The notes below the pieces were generated by a model, which was not told the DNA's origin, did no database searches, and saw only the letters and a program-made list of their open reading frames with translations. From the NCBI GenBank assembly GCA_003290165.1, contig QNQO01000197.1:62001-126000 (forward strand): 64,000 bases of DNA, read 5' to 3'. The position numbers were made by a program, and so were the translations under genes. Every line of letters starts with the position of its first letter. The first letter of the stretch is position 1. This stretch comes from Berberis thunbergii (taxonomy: Eukaryota; Streptophyta; Magnoliopsida; Ranunculales; Berberidaceae). Positions 9,805 to 20,649 of this stretch are shown here, piece after piece.

Positions 9805-10251
9805 GTATAGTGGAAAACTGGAATTGTTAAGTCACTGTCTTATTTCACATTCTCGTATACATATAGGCTAGGCATTGCTTTAGTTTATGGTGATCATCGT
9901 TACTGAGAGACTTGGTCGTTTTAATACTTTTTTCCTCACATTAAACCAAATGGTGAAGTTGATGTTTGGAATTTCTATAGCATTGACCTAGCTGTAACTT
10001 CTTTCATTACGGAATGTTTCTTGTGAGGGGGGATTTGTCGGGGTTCACTTGACAATCCACGAGGGTCCAATTATCTTATATATTTTTATTTTTCTGCAAT
10101 CCAGATGTGATTATTAATCAATTAATTTCTCTCATTTGATATACTAGGACTACATGTTTCCTCAAAGACTATCCATACATCTTTCTTTTCACTTTAAACG
10201 TGTTTTTGAGAGTTGCTCAAACATGTACATATTTCATTTCTGGCAATAAGA

Positions 10252-10438
10252 TTGGAGCGTGTGTATGCCGGTTGATCTGGGCAGTCCGGTGTAACTTGAT
10301 TTGTCGCATAAACGCGCGTGTGCTGCGTGTTCTACGGTTGAGAGACTGACTGTGAGTTGATTTAAGTTGATTGCTTTAAGTTTTGTATTTTCATTGTTTT
10401 TAGTTTTTGCCTTGGCTTTCAAACAAAAAAAAAAAAAA
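10252..10438 (+). repeat. Poly(A)-tailed repeat, 3' part (unit 2)
   Basis: Copy of 6850-7034 with a poly(A) of 14 instead of 12. Confidence 0.7.
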
Positions 10439-10690
10439 GGACATGCCCTGGATTTTGATGTCCAACCAGGAAATGATTTTTTTTGCTGATTTAATTTTTA
10501 TATGTTTCATGCTAGATATTATTGGTTGGATTAGATTTTAATCTTCATCTGACAACAGGATGATGATCACTTGCGTAGTTATTTTCAAAATGGTTTCTAA
10601 TTGCATGTTTTGTCGACAAGTTATTAGTTTTCAAAATGGTTTTCAAACTTTTTGTCGACAATTTCTCAATTTTAAATTTATAAATGCCAG

Positions 10691-11374
10691 GAAGCTGCTG
10701 AGGAGTTGGCTCCACGGTTGGAAGTCATTTTGCACCATCTCTTGTGTGCTTTTGGGCAATATCAGGTTTGTTTTATATAAGTGCTCTTTCACTTTACATT
10801 TTGGCTATTATGTCAAATATCTGACACTTGCTAATCCCTTTTTGTCTAAACTCTTTTAGAAACGAAACCTTCGGATTGTATATAAATGATGCTAACGAAA
10901 CCTTCAGGTATCATGTAATGTCTTTCATCTTGTTGACTGCCAGCATTGAACAAAAATAGTAAGTTAACTTGTTCTCTATGATGATGAATTACAGCCAAGA
11001 TATCTTGAGATTTTAATGCCTCCAGTGATTGCAAAGTGGCAGCAGCTTTCGAATGCCAACAAAGATCTTTTTCCCTTGCTCGAGTGTTTTACATCTATAG
11101 GACAGGTATTTTTTCCCTTGCCTGAGTCATTTAAAAAATTTCTATTTGATTAAACAGCTGTCAGGCTCATGTCGAACTAATACTTTTAACTTATAGTTCT
11201 ACACGACTTATTTTTTTTTAAACTTTTGGAAGTCTCTTCTGGACCGAATGAAACAATAGAGTTTTTATACTCTTGTTCTATCTGTTTCAGGCATTAGGTT
11301 CTGGGTTTGCTCAGTTTGCAGAACCTGTGTTTCAGATGTGCATAAATATCATCCAGACTCAGCAATTGGCAAAG
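10691..11374 (+). pseudogene. TRN1: Transportin-1 fragment (unit 2)
   Basis: Copy of the unit 1 fragment, with exon pieces at 10691-10765, 10860-10886, 10995-11105 and 11291-11374. It carries the same broken second exon, so the damage came before the duplication. Confidence 0.88.
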
Positions 11375-11755
11375 GTTAATTTGTACATACTTTTGTTGTG
11401 TATATCACTCCTTCAGCTTCTGCAGATCTGCATTGTGTTTTAGTTCTTATCCATTTATTGGCCTAACATGGAGGTGTTTTGAAAGGGACATCACCCAGTT
11501 GTATTAGGAATAATTATGTATTTGATTAAGTGATCATGTTGGAGAGGTTTGGAGCAATCACGATGACCAATTGCTTGTAATATGTTGAATTATTATTGAT
11601 AATTAATTTGTTTAATTCAGGCTGAATTAGTTCATCCAATTTATAATTCTTTTGTCTTATTTGTGTGGACTATGTGTAAGGACTGATTTTGCAGGTGACA
11701 CAGCTATGATTTTGCTGCAGCAGCAAAAAAAAAATATAATTTTTTTTTCGATTAT

Positions 11756-12484
11756 ATTAATTTGCAACGGTTTCAAAGCGTTGCAACAAACCAGTTTTTT
11801 TTTTAAAATTTTGTTTTACCTACCCACGGCTTAAACCCGTCGCTAGTACCTTTGCCACGGTTTAATTCACAATATTTAGCCACGGTTTGTAACCGTTGCC
11901 ACAGTTAGCCACGGCTATAAACCGTTGCTAAATGTAGACACGGTTTAAAACCGTTGCCAATATATACACTTAGCCACGGCTTAAAACCGTTGCCATGGTT
12001 AGCCACGGCTATAAACCGTTGCTACTTTTAGACACGGTTTAAAAACCGTTGCCAATATATAAACTTAGCCACGGTCCAAAACCGTTGCCATGGTTAGCCA
12101 CGGCTATAAACCGTTGCTAATGTTAGACACGGTTTAAAACCGTTGCCACTATATACACTTAGCCACGGTTTTTAACCGTTGCCATGATTAGCTACGGTTC
12201 ATAACCGTTGCTAATAGTTACATTTTGTAACGGCTTAGAACCGTTGCGAATGTTGCTACGGCTTACAACCGTTGCTAATTTTATTGCAACGGTTTAAAAC
12301 CGTTGCTAATGTCTGCAAATAACGCCCCCCACCCAACCATAAAACCGTTGCTACAATGTTTAGCAACGGCTTTTAGCCGTGACAAAAAATTTTGCGACGC
12401 CTCTGTAGTCCACGGCTCGTAGCCGTGGCAATGTCTTATGCCCACGGTATAAAACCGTGGCTAATGGGGATTTTTGGTGTAGTG
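11756..12484 (-). mobile_element. CACTA transposon terminus with palindromic subterminal repeats (unit 2)
   Basis: Copy of 8354-9079. The terminus GTGTAGTG ends at 12484 and is followed directly by retrotransposon antisense-ORF sequence, so this is the outer right edge of the CACTA element. Confidence 0.85.
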
Positions 12485-15240
12485 CAAGTATACAAAGTTT
12501 ACTCCTTATCAATAGAAGGTACAGAAAGAGAAAACTTGGCCTATTGGAGGAATGAGCAGAAGCTGCGTCTGCACGCACCACGACTTGGGCATCAGGCCCC
12601 AAACTGTCCTTCTTGTTCGATGTCGCAAAGGCAACAAACAAGTCTACATACGACATCTTCTAGTAATGGCCGAGGTCCCATCCGGATGCTCCTCCTTCAT
12701 CAATGCCAGCAGCTCCAGCCTACCGTGTGCAACCCAACGAAACTCGCATCTGCCTGGTTCCTACAGAAGCTCTTCCTCCCGCGCCTTTGAGTTAGCAAGG
12801 TCACGCTCCAACAACTCCAACTTGCCAGTCAGTGCGTCAACCTTAGATTGCTCCATGGCCAAACTGCTCTTCACAGCACTGAGCTCATGCCACTCCAGTT
12901 CGAGCTTGTCCACAGCCTTTCATGTCTCTCGAGCATTAAACTCCACATCGGATTCCAGTTGTTGCTTCTGAGCAGCCTAGTCGGCCTCATTCGAAGAATT
13001 CTCTTCAACAAGAGACAACAGTTTAGAACACGCCTTAGCCGCAGCTTCCTACGCAACCTCTATGTCTCGGCAGATCCGGTTCAACTCCTGCTTGAGTTCG
13101 TTTCTCTCGGACACCGCCTCTACCAGATCATGCTCAAGGACCTCCAGACGAGCCCTCTAAGTCTTAGCGGTCACAGTTGACTGATCCAGCCTCTCTTCCC
13201 CAGCCAGCTTTCACAGTCGCTCAATTTCATAGAGCGAATCAGAATACAACGCCTACATGTGCGAGAAGACACGTTCCATGGTGTATACCCTCTACGAGCC
13301 ACCTTGACTTAATCCCAGCAACGACCACCTGGCTCAAGTGAGACATACCCAATATAAGGTACTTTAAACCCTTATCCATACACCCTTCCAGGGTATCCTC
13401 CTCGAGCTTTGGAGCGCAATCCATCAGCCAACTGTGACGTTTGTTTATATGCTTCCTCGAAGCATACTCCACATGAACCTCTTGGTGCCAGACCTGAGAG
13501 CTCATCCTTACCAAGTTTGGTGCAAACAGACTTATCAGCACATTCGGATGAAGCTTTCCGAGATAAGGAATCACCCCATGCTCTTCTCCGCGGCCTTTCC
13601 TTTATCACGAACAGCTGGCCCTTTACTGCGAGACGGCTCGATAGGATCCAGAGGAAGAGGAAGAAGTAAATTATCTTAAGGACACTCCAACACTTCTATC
13701 TGTGGTCTGGAATGAACGGTGAACAACGCGAACTATAAGATACTTGGCTTGAGCCACGTCCACTTTTAGACGACACGCAAATGAGATGATCAAATTTTAC
13801 AACCTTAGGTGGATCTTCACAGAAGCCTTTTATTGGACTAGTCCCGCATGAATCAGCACTAGCAGAAACCGCCATTGCGACCCGCACTAGACGTTCATAC
13901 AAAGTTTCAGCCTGCGCATCACTGAGATTCGACCTGTTTTTAATCCCTGTAAACCGCAGGTAATCCTTCTCCCAACCGGACACATCAGTTTCTACCTTGA
14001 TAAACCGATTAGGCTCGTATACTTCTCCCACTGGAGTGGGTCGTGCTGAAGGAAACCCAGTCCTGACATGGGACCTCTTCGAACTCTCGAATGAGATAAG
14101 CGTTTTAGATGGCTCCTTTGCGTTAGACAAAACGGGAACTCTGGTCCCAACAACCTTCCTCTTCTTAGAAGGGACCCCATCTTCCAACTTAAATCACGAC
14201 ACTCAGTAAATAGTATGGGCCACGTGCCAGTTGTCCCACAGCCCATTGCAGATGAAGTTGGGAATGCCTATGACGTCCATCACGTTCTTCATTGACAAGC
14301 CGTGGAACGTCTCCATAGTGTTTCGCTTCTCTAGGGTAAGAGGAGTAGTGGGAAATCTTCCTATAAAGAAATGCAAGCAACGATTAGCAAGTCTGCAATC
14401 AAGCATACTGAAGTTAAAATTAAAAAATTGAACTTACGAAGCTACCTGAACTCTTGTTCGAGCGGACGACCATTGTTCCGAAATACTTCAAATCTACAGG
14501 GGCTAAGAAGCAGTACTTTTGCCAGAACTTGAAATCATCAAGCAGATTCACGAAACAGGCCGGTGACATCATCTTACAAACAACGTTACCCTTTAGCCGA
14601 GGGGAAGTCAGCAAAAGGATTACACGCGGAGTCAGGCTAACGCTTGCCTCCTTCGCCCTAATCAAGATGATCTTATATCCATTAGGCCCCAATTAGGTAG
14701 GAGGAATCCCCAGAAGATCCAAGAATTCTCAGATCACGTCCAGAACGTGAAAGCGCACTCCAATTTGAAGCATCCCACAATGCAAATAGATGAACCCCGT
14801 CGATGGCGACATTGGCGTCTGGTCACCCTTCAGGATATACAACGGTAGGTCCTCAGGGATCCTGAACTACGTACAGATTTCAGCAAGGCTAGGCTCAGAA
14901 AACAACTAGTCCTCAAAAAATTCCAGGTCCTTGGCCAAGGTTACGTCATCAAGAAGATTTTGTTGAGCTTTAAAGAAGTTGAACAGTCTTTTCTAATCAA
15001 AACACGAACAGAGCAATATCTTCAAAGGCAAAAAAAATAGAAGGGTCAGACTTTGCATTACGGATGACTTAAATAGGGATTAGATTCCCGCCTCTTTTTT
15101 CACTAAATCGACACACGTTCAATTAATGCAGCGTGCGGCTCAAGCAACGATTCAGACTCAATCATCATCATGAACGACAAATCTTTCAATAGATGACTTA
15201 GCGAACCGATTTCATGGCCTGCTAACTCGGGGGGAGTAGC
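12485..15240 (-). pseudogene. Antisense ORF of a Tat-lineage retrotransposon (copy 1)
   Basis: Decayed minus-strand coding sequence lies upstream of an LTR that starts at 15241. Open pieces include 14420-14692 (with LLDDFKFWQKYCF), 13696-14187 (with the basic segment PSKKRKVV and VSGWEKDYLRF) and 13372-13608. The C-terminal part (13056 to 12486) reads as broken coiled-coil sequence. The same arrangement, an ORF opposite to gag/pol just before the 3' LTR, occurs at 20650-23092, 28150-30787 and 38962-42005. Extra antisense ORFs at this position are known from Tat-lineage Ty3/gypsy elements such as Grande. Function is unknown. The left end is cut off by the CACTA terminus. The element reads + and its gag/pol is gone. 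Confidence 0.65.
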
Positions 15241-15888
15241 TGATGATACATAAAAATTGTCACATCCCTATGCCATACATTAGCCCAACAATGATCCGTC
15301 CCAAGCGGTTCCAAGCTCACCTAGTTCAGTCAGCCAGACGGACCGAAACTTTTACAGCACGCTAGGCCCACCGTCTTACGACTATCCTCAATACCCATAA
15401 GGCTTACTAAGGCAAGTATCTCAATGATCAGCTTCGGACGGGCAACTACAATGACTATTTGCTTCCAACTAGGAAGCAAATACCAGAGTACATTCCACAT
15501 AGGGAAACTCCCTTCTACTGATTGCTCTTAGATTGGGAACTATCTCCCAAGTATCTATGAGCATAAGGCTAACATGGAACTTACCTCCTACATCACAACT
15601 CCTAATTAGAGAAGGATCTCCATGCAGATTTCCTTCCTAAACTATGCCTACGATGACCTGGTAAAACCAGGACTCCTGCACTATAAATAAGGCATGAGGT
15701 TGGTAAACTAAGGTACGCTACAAATTTTGTGTTTACATTATTACGCCTTCCTCATATCCCTATCTAACTTTACCACCGGAGTGCCATCGACCACGACAAT
15801 GGTGGTCTGTGGCTCACGTGCGTTACTTGTGTAGGTCAACAGATCAGCGGGATTAGGTCAAAATAGGGAGTGAAAAATGAATGCATCA
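15241..15888 (+). repeat. LTR of Tat-lineage element (copy 1, 3' LTR)
   Basis: It starts TGATGATACAT directly after the polypurine stretch CTCGGGGGGAGTAGC (15226-15240) and ends ATGCATCA at 15888. The same start and end occur in the other family LTRs at 16299, 42350 and, inverted, at 28149 and 38961. Confidence 0.75.
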
Positions 15889-16298
15889 GTATGATGGCGA
15901 ATGTAGAGAAAGAACCACAATTTGGCTAGAAGAATATCATAAATCCTTGCATTGCCAATATAAAAAATATGTCAAAAAGATAACATTGGTAGTAGGAGAT
16001 TTAACATTGAGGAAAGTTTTTTAAAATATTAAGGAGTAGAATGTTTGGAAGCTAAATTGGTAGGGACTTCATTTGGTGATAGAGGTTTTGAGAGGTGGAG
16101 CATGTTGATCATCCACTATGGATGGTCTTCAAATTGAATGCCCATGAAAAATTCACAACTTGAGACTGTTTTATAGCTAACTTCGCGAATTTCGGATAAA
16201 ACCTTGTATTTAATGTCTTAAGTAAATAAGGTTTATTATTGCGCTCTTACAACTTGCTTCAATCTGTTTTATTAACTTTCAGTTTACTTCTTCAAGTT
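15889..16298 (+). pseudogene. Ty3/gypsy integrase C-terminal fragment
   Basis: With frame breaks, 15990-16200 reads GDLTLRKVF, then GLHLVIEVLRGGA and KIHNLRLFY. These match the end of plant Ty3/gypsy (Tat-type) integrases, where GDLVLRKVF, WEGPYxVxEVLRPGxY and WNxxNLRxYY are typical. The following element (16299-23902) inserted about 100 bp downstream, splitting this older element. Its continuation would be at 23908 onward. Confidence 0.6.
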
Positions 16299-16853
16299 TG
16301 ATGATACATCAAAATAAATCGACATCACAACCATACATGTGGTAGGAAACATCCATCACGAGGTTCTGGCGTTCCATCTACTAAGCCAACTTGTAAAATC
16401 CAAGAAGGTTAAATCGATCATAAAGGCCCAAATATGGCCCATCAAAGGAAGATGTAATTGAAGCCAAAATCTAGGCCCGCACGAATCAAAGCCCGAATCC
16501 AAGCCTGCACGAGTTCTCTCATAAAGAAGAGGAACGTTGCATAAGAAAAGAGTTGTGGAGGGAGTTACGCCTCCACGAACGCATCCCCATAAAGGAGGAG
16601 ACTGTTACGAGAAACATCTCCTTCCGTTGCGCCTTACATTCTTAAGTCACGTAGAAAATTAATCGCGACCATTAGAAAAGATAAAGGAAACAATCGACAA
16701 AGGTATGCTACTTTAGCTGAGTTTTGTTTCATTATTCAAATTGAGTTGCTGACTTAAGCATCACAGTGGATTCGACCACCAAAAAGTGGTCTTTAACAGT
16801 CTAACATCTATTTTGTAGGTCAAGCATTAAGGAGAACGAGATTTGGATGCATT
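16299..16853 (+). repeat. 5' LTR
   Basis: It starts TGATGATACATC and ends ATGCATTA, where relatives end GCATCA. It aligns with 23356-23902 through shared blocks such as AAAGGCCCAAA and GAGGGAGTTACGCCTCCACG. Confidence 0.8.
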
Positions 16854-16854
16854 A

Positions 16855-16876
16855 GTTTGGCACCGTCCTTGGGGAA
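16855..16876 (+). other. Primer-binding site, tRNA-Asp type, degenerate
   Basis: TTTGGCACCGTCCTTGGGGA follows the LTR by one base. It is a decayed form of TGGCGCCGTnnnnGGGGA, complementary to the 3' end of plant tRNA-Asp, as used by Tat and Athila elements. Confidence 0.6.
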
Positions 16877-16960
16877 CGACAAGTTTCCTTTCTAAAAAGT
16901 CGATCCACAGTGACAAAGTTCACCAAAATCTAATAAACGACCAATGAGCTGTCAGAACAA

Positions 16961-18440
16961 ATGACACACTCTACAGATCCTAAACCCAGCGATGATCACA
17001 ATAACCCTCTTACTGGCAACAATGTATCACAAGCAGTTCGTGAACAAGACACAACTCAGACCATCGGGCCAATTGCACCCAACAATCGAGATTTGCAACA
17101 TGTAATAGCTCAGACAACGCAGACATCTAGTGACACTGCCACAAATCCTCGGGTAGACCTGCTTATGGTCCAGATGAACCACATGACAAAGATGCTGGAA
17201 AAACTCACCCAGGGGTGCATTTAGTCAGCTGATCCTATCCAAGCACCGCCCCAGCAAAACTCCACCAACCGAATTGGAAAAAGTGCTGAAGTTCCAATGA
17301 AACCTCAACTGGGAAACTTAGAGAGCTATGAACTTCCCCAGGGTAAGACTCCATAGAACAATGGAACGCCTGCTGAAATCCTGTTAAGAATTTTAGTCAC
17401 GGATCCCAATGTATTATACGAACTAGGCAAGCCATCATTCTCCGATGCCCTCATGATAACTCCCATGCCAAAGAAGTTCACTCTACCAAATTTTAAAGTA
17501 TTTGATGGCACTACTAACCCAACAGATCACTTGAGACACTTCCACAACATGATGGCGTTGAAGGAGACTATGGAGTCAATCTTGTGCAGAACATTTTCGA
17601 CTAGTCTTACTTCCATAGCAATGAATTGGTTCAACAACCTACCACTGAGGTTAATAGATTCCTTCATGGCATTAGCCACCGCCTTTATCACAAGATTTAT
17701 CAGAAGCCAGCGAATGAGGAAATGACAACACTACCTCCTCTATATCAAACAAAAGCTCGAAGAGACGATAAGGGAATACGTCACTCGTTTCACTAACGAC
17801 ACGACGATGATCGAAGAATGCAGTGACGACACAACTGCCGCTACTTTCACCGCCGGGCTAGGTCATTTTTTATGCTCTCAACCTGGAAACCCCAAAAAGC
17901 ATGGCGATCTTGCTGAAAACATCCCAAAAGCACATTTTTTCTCGAGGAGATTAAAGTTTTCAGGAGGAAAAATGACCAAAAAAGGGAGAATCACTCAAGG
18001 AAATAGGAAAGAAGATGAGATGATGGACCCCGGAAAGATAGCATTCATTCAAAGAGGCATCAGAATAACAGAAGAACCGAATCTAATCAGCAAGAGTCTG
18101 GGAAGCTACAATAAGCACAGTCTCAACACGAGCGGGTAACAAGTATGATGAAGAAGACATACAAACCATACACCACCTTGAAAATGAGCCGAGCAAATAT
18201 ACTGAAGCATATGGCAAATAGGATGACATCAACTGGCCAGTTAGGATGAGAGGAGACTCGGAAAGAAGAGACAAAAGCAAATATTGTTCCTTCCATAAGG
18301 ATCATGGCACAATACCGAAGACTGCTACAATCTAAAAGAATAAATTGAAAGTTGGGTTCAGAGAAGAGACTCAGCGAATTCATCGGACTACCTGACAAAC
18401 AGCTCAAGGGAAAGGAAAAAGCAGATACCACTACCGGATC
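16961..18440 (+). pseudogene. Retrotransposon gag (Tat lineage), decayed
   Basis: Pieces of one gag are visible. An N-terminal polar part (16961-17221) ends at a stop. The capsid-like core (17453-17725) has MPKKFTLPNFKVFDGTTNP, then DHLRHFHNMM, TSIAMNWFNNLP and FITRFIRSQRMRK, typical of the retrotransposon gag domain. A continuation (to 18139) has REYVTRFTNDTTMIEECSDD. Near 18280 the sequence YCSFHKDHGT resembles the C/H-type zinc-knuckle region YCxFHxDxGHxTExC of this lineage. At least three internal stops break the frame. Confidence 0.8.
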
Positions 18441-19214
18441 ATTAGAACAACCCTGATAACTAATATACGCCCTACACTGCATGGCCAGAGGAAGCAAAAC
18501 GATCAACCCAACTGAAGAAGCAGCCGAAAATACCTCCCACTCGAGCTGATTTATGTCGAAGTAGGAGTACTAACGAAACCAGACGAACCATTTTACCAAT
18601 GCATAGAACATGGAGAAGTTTGCATCGGTCAACTAACACAATTCAGATGGATGCAAGCCCAACCCAAATTACCAACGATGAAATTGACGGTAATGGACTT
18701 GATCAAACCTCGGTAGTTGGTGCCTAACCTGGTGCTAACGTGAGCATGACTGGACAATTTGGCACTGATGTGAGCATGATTGGACAGTTTGGCGCTGATG
18801 TGAGCATGATCGGACAAATCAATACTGCCCAACTACCAGATCAGAAAACACCTCAAGTCCATTAGCTGCGTAACATATACAACGAACGAGTGAAGTACAA
18901 CCAATAGAAAATTCGGTGAATGAAGACATAGGCTATACAAGACAAATACAAAGACATAAATCTTTAACACGAGGATCGACATCAACCAAGCAAAGAGTCA
19001 GGAAGACAAAACAAATCACTTCAATCTAGCGTGATTACTCAAGAAAATTGGTCAGAATATCGAGAGGGAATATCAATAAAATTACAAATTTGGAATCACC
19101 ATCTTACGTGTGGACAACTTGATAAATGCATCAAAATTCAGCCATACAGAGCAATCGGCATATTAAGCCAAAAAAAATCAGGACACAAGTCGGATGTATA
19201 TAGTAAACTTCTGG
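18441..19214. other. Post-gag region without pol
   Basis: No protease, RT or integrase motif is visible. A small repeat occurs at 18735-18815 (GGTGCTAACGTGAGCATGA repeated three times with changes, about 36-bp spacing). Confidence 0.5.
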
Positions 19215-20375
19215 TCTGATCAACCATGAAGTAAGATTTGGACAAACGAGTCAACTTAATTCAGAAAGCTTTGGGTCGACCAGTGCGTCAAACCAACGAG
19301 GTAAAAGTTGGACAAACACATCAACTTAATTAAAAGGAAACTTTGTGTTGACCGGTACGTCAAACCAATGAAGTAAGAGTTAAACGAACAAGTCAACTTA
19401 ATTCAGAAAGCCTCAAGTCGACCAGTGCGTCGAACCAACAAGGTAAAAGTTGGACAAACAAGTCAAATTAATTAAAAGACAACTTCAGGTTAACTAGTAC
19501 GTCGAACCAACAAAGTAAAAGTTGAACAAACACGTCAACTTAATTAAAAGTCAAATTTGGGTTGACTAGTACGTCAAACCAACAAAGTAAGAGTTGGATG
19601 AATGAGTCAACTTAATTCAGAAAGCTTTGAATTGACCAGTGCATTGAAATACCGAGGTTAAACTTGGACAAACACGTCAACTTAATTAAAATGCAACTTT
19701 GGGTTGACTAGTACGTTAAACTAACAAAGTAAGAGTTGGATGAACGAGTCAAATTAATTCAAAAAGCTTCGAGTCGACTAATACGTCGAACCAACAAAGT
19801 AAAAGTTGGACAAACAAGTCAACTTAATTACAAGACAACTTTTGGTCGACTTGTGCATCAAATCAATGAAGTAAGAGTTGAACGAATGAGTCAACTCAAT
19901 TCAGAAAGCTTCGAGTCGACTAGTACGTCAAACCAACGAAGTAAAAGTTGGACAAGCCAACTTAATTAAAAGGTAGTTTCGGGTTGACCAGTACGTTGAA
20001 CCAACGAAGTAAGAGTCAGACAAACGAGTCAGCTTAAATAAAAGACAACTTCGAGTTAACTTGTACGTCAAACCAACAAAGTAAGAGTTGAATGAACGAG
20101 TCAACTCAATTCAAAAAGCTTCAAGTCGACGATTGTGTCAAACAAACGAAGTAAGAGTTGAACAAACAAGTCAACTTAATTAAAAAAAAACTTCGAGTTG
20201 ACCTCTACATTGAACAAACGAAGTAAAGTTAGACAAATAAATCAACTTGGTTAAAAATCATCTTCGGGTTGACTACATCAAACCAACGAAGTAAGAGTTG
20301 GACGAACAAGTCAACTTAATTCAAAGAGCTACGGGTCGACCGAAATGTTGAACCAACAAAGCAAAAGTCGATACG
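19215..20375 (+). repeat. Tandem repeat block, about 71-bp period, inside Tat element
   Basis: About sixteen diverged units share GTCAACTTAATT, then TCGACCAGTACGTC and AACCAACGAAGTAAGAGTTGG. Starts recur at about 19250, 19321, 19392, 19464, 19537, 19607 and so on. Versions with TTCAGAAAGCTT and with TTAAAAGACAACTT tend to alternate, suggesting a higher-order unit of about 142 bp. Relatives of these units occur inverted at 31430-31720. Confidence 0.85.
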
Positions 20376-20649
20376 AAAAAGTAAACTTGCTCGAGTAAGC
20401 TCCAACACATCAAGAAGAAAGGATAAAGTCAACCCATTTCAAAACAACAAATGCGCCAAAGCACGAAAATAGCAATGAGGAATTTGAATCAAGAAAGTAC
20501 AACATATAACTCACGCGACTATGACTGAGCTAAAAAGGAACAAGCAACACACAACTAGTCGATAAGATAAATTATGAAAACATGCAAACAAGAATACCAA
20601 AAAGGGAAGCTATTTTCATTAACAACACTATTATGTTACATCCGTATAA

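Larger units (their letters stand above)
9080..12484 (+). repeat. 3.4-kb direct repeat, unit 2
   Basis: Second copy of the unit, 3405 bases. It starts at the base after the CACTA terminus of unit 1 and ends at the same CACTA terminal base. Net length differs by +3, explained by poly(A) 14 versus 12, one shorter T-run near 11748, one extra A near 12041 and one extra C near 12327. Confidence 0.95.

Noticed and set aside
19215..20375. CRISPR-like array
   Set aside because: Units are diverged 71-bp tandem repeats without unique spacers, inside a plant LTR retrotransposon.
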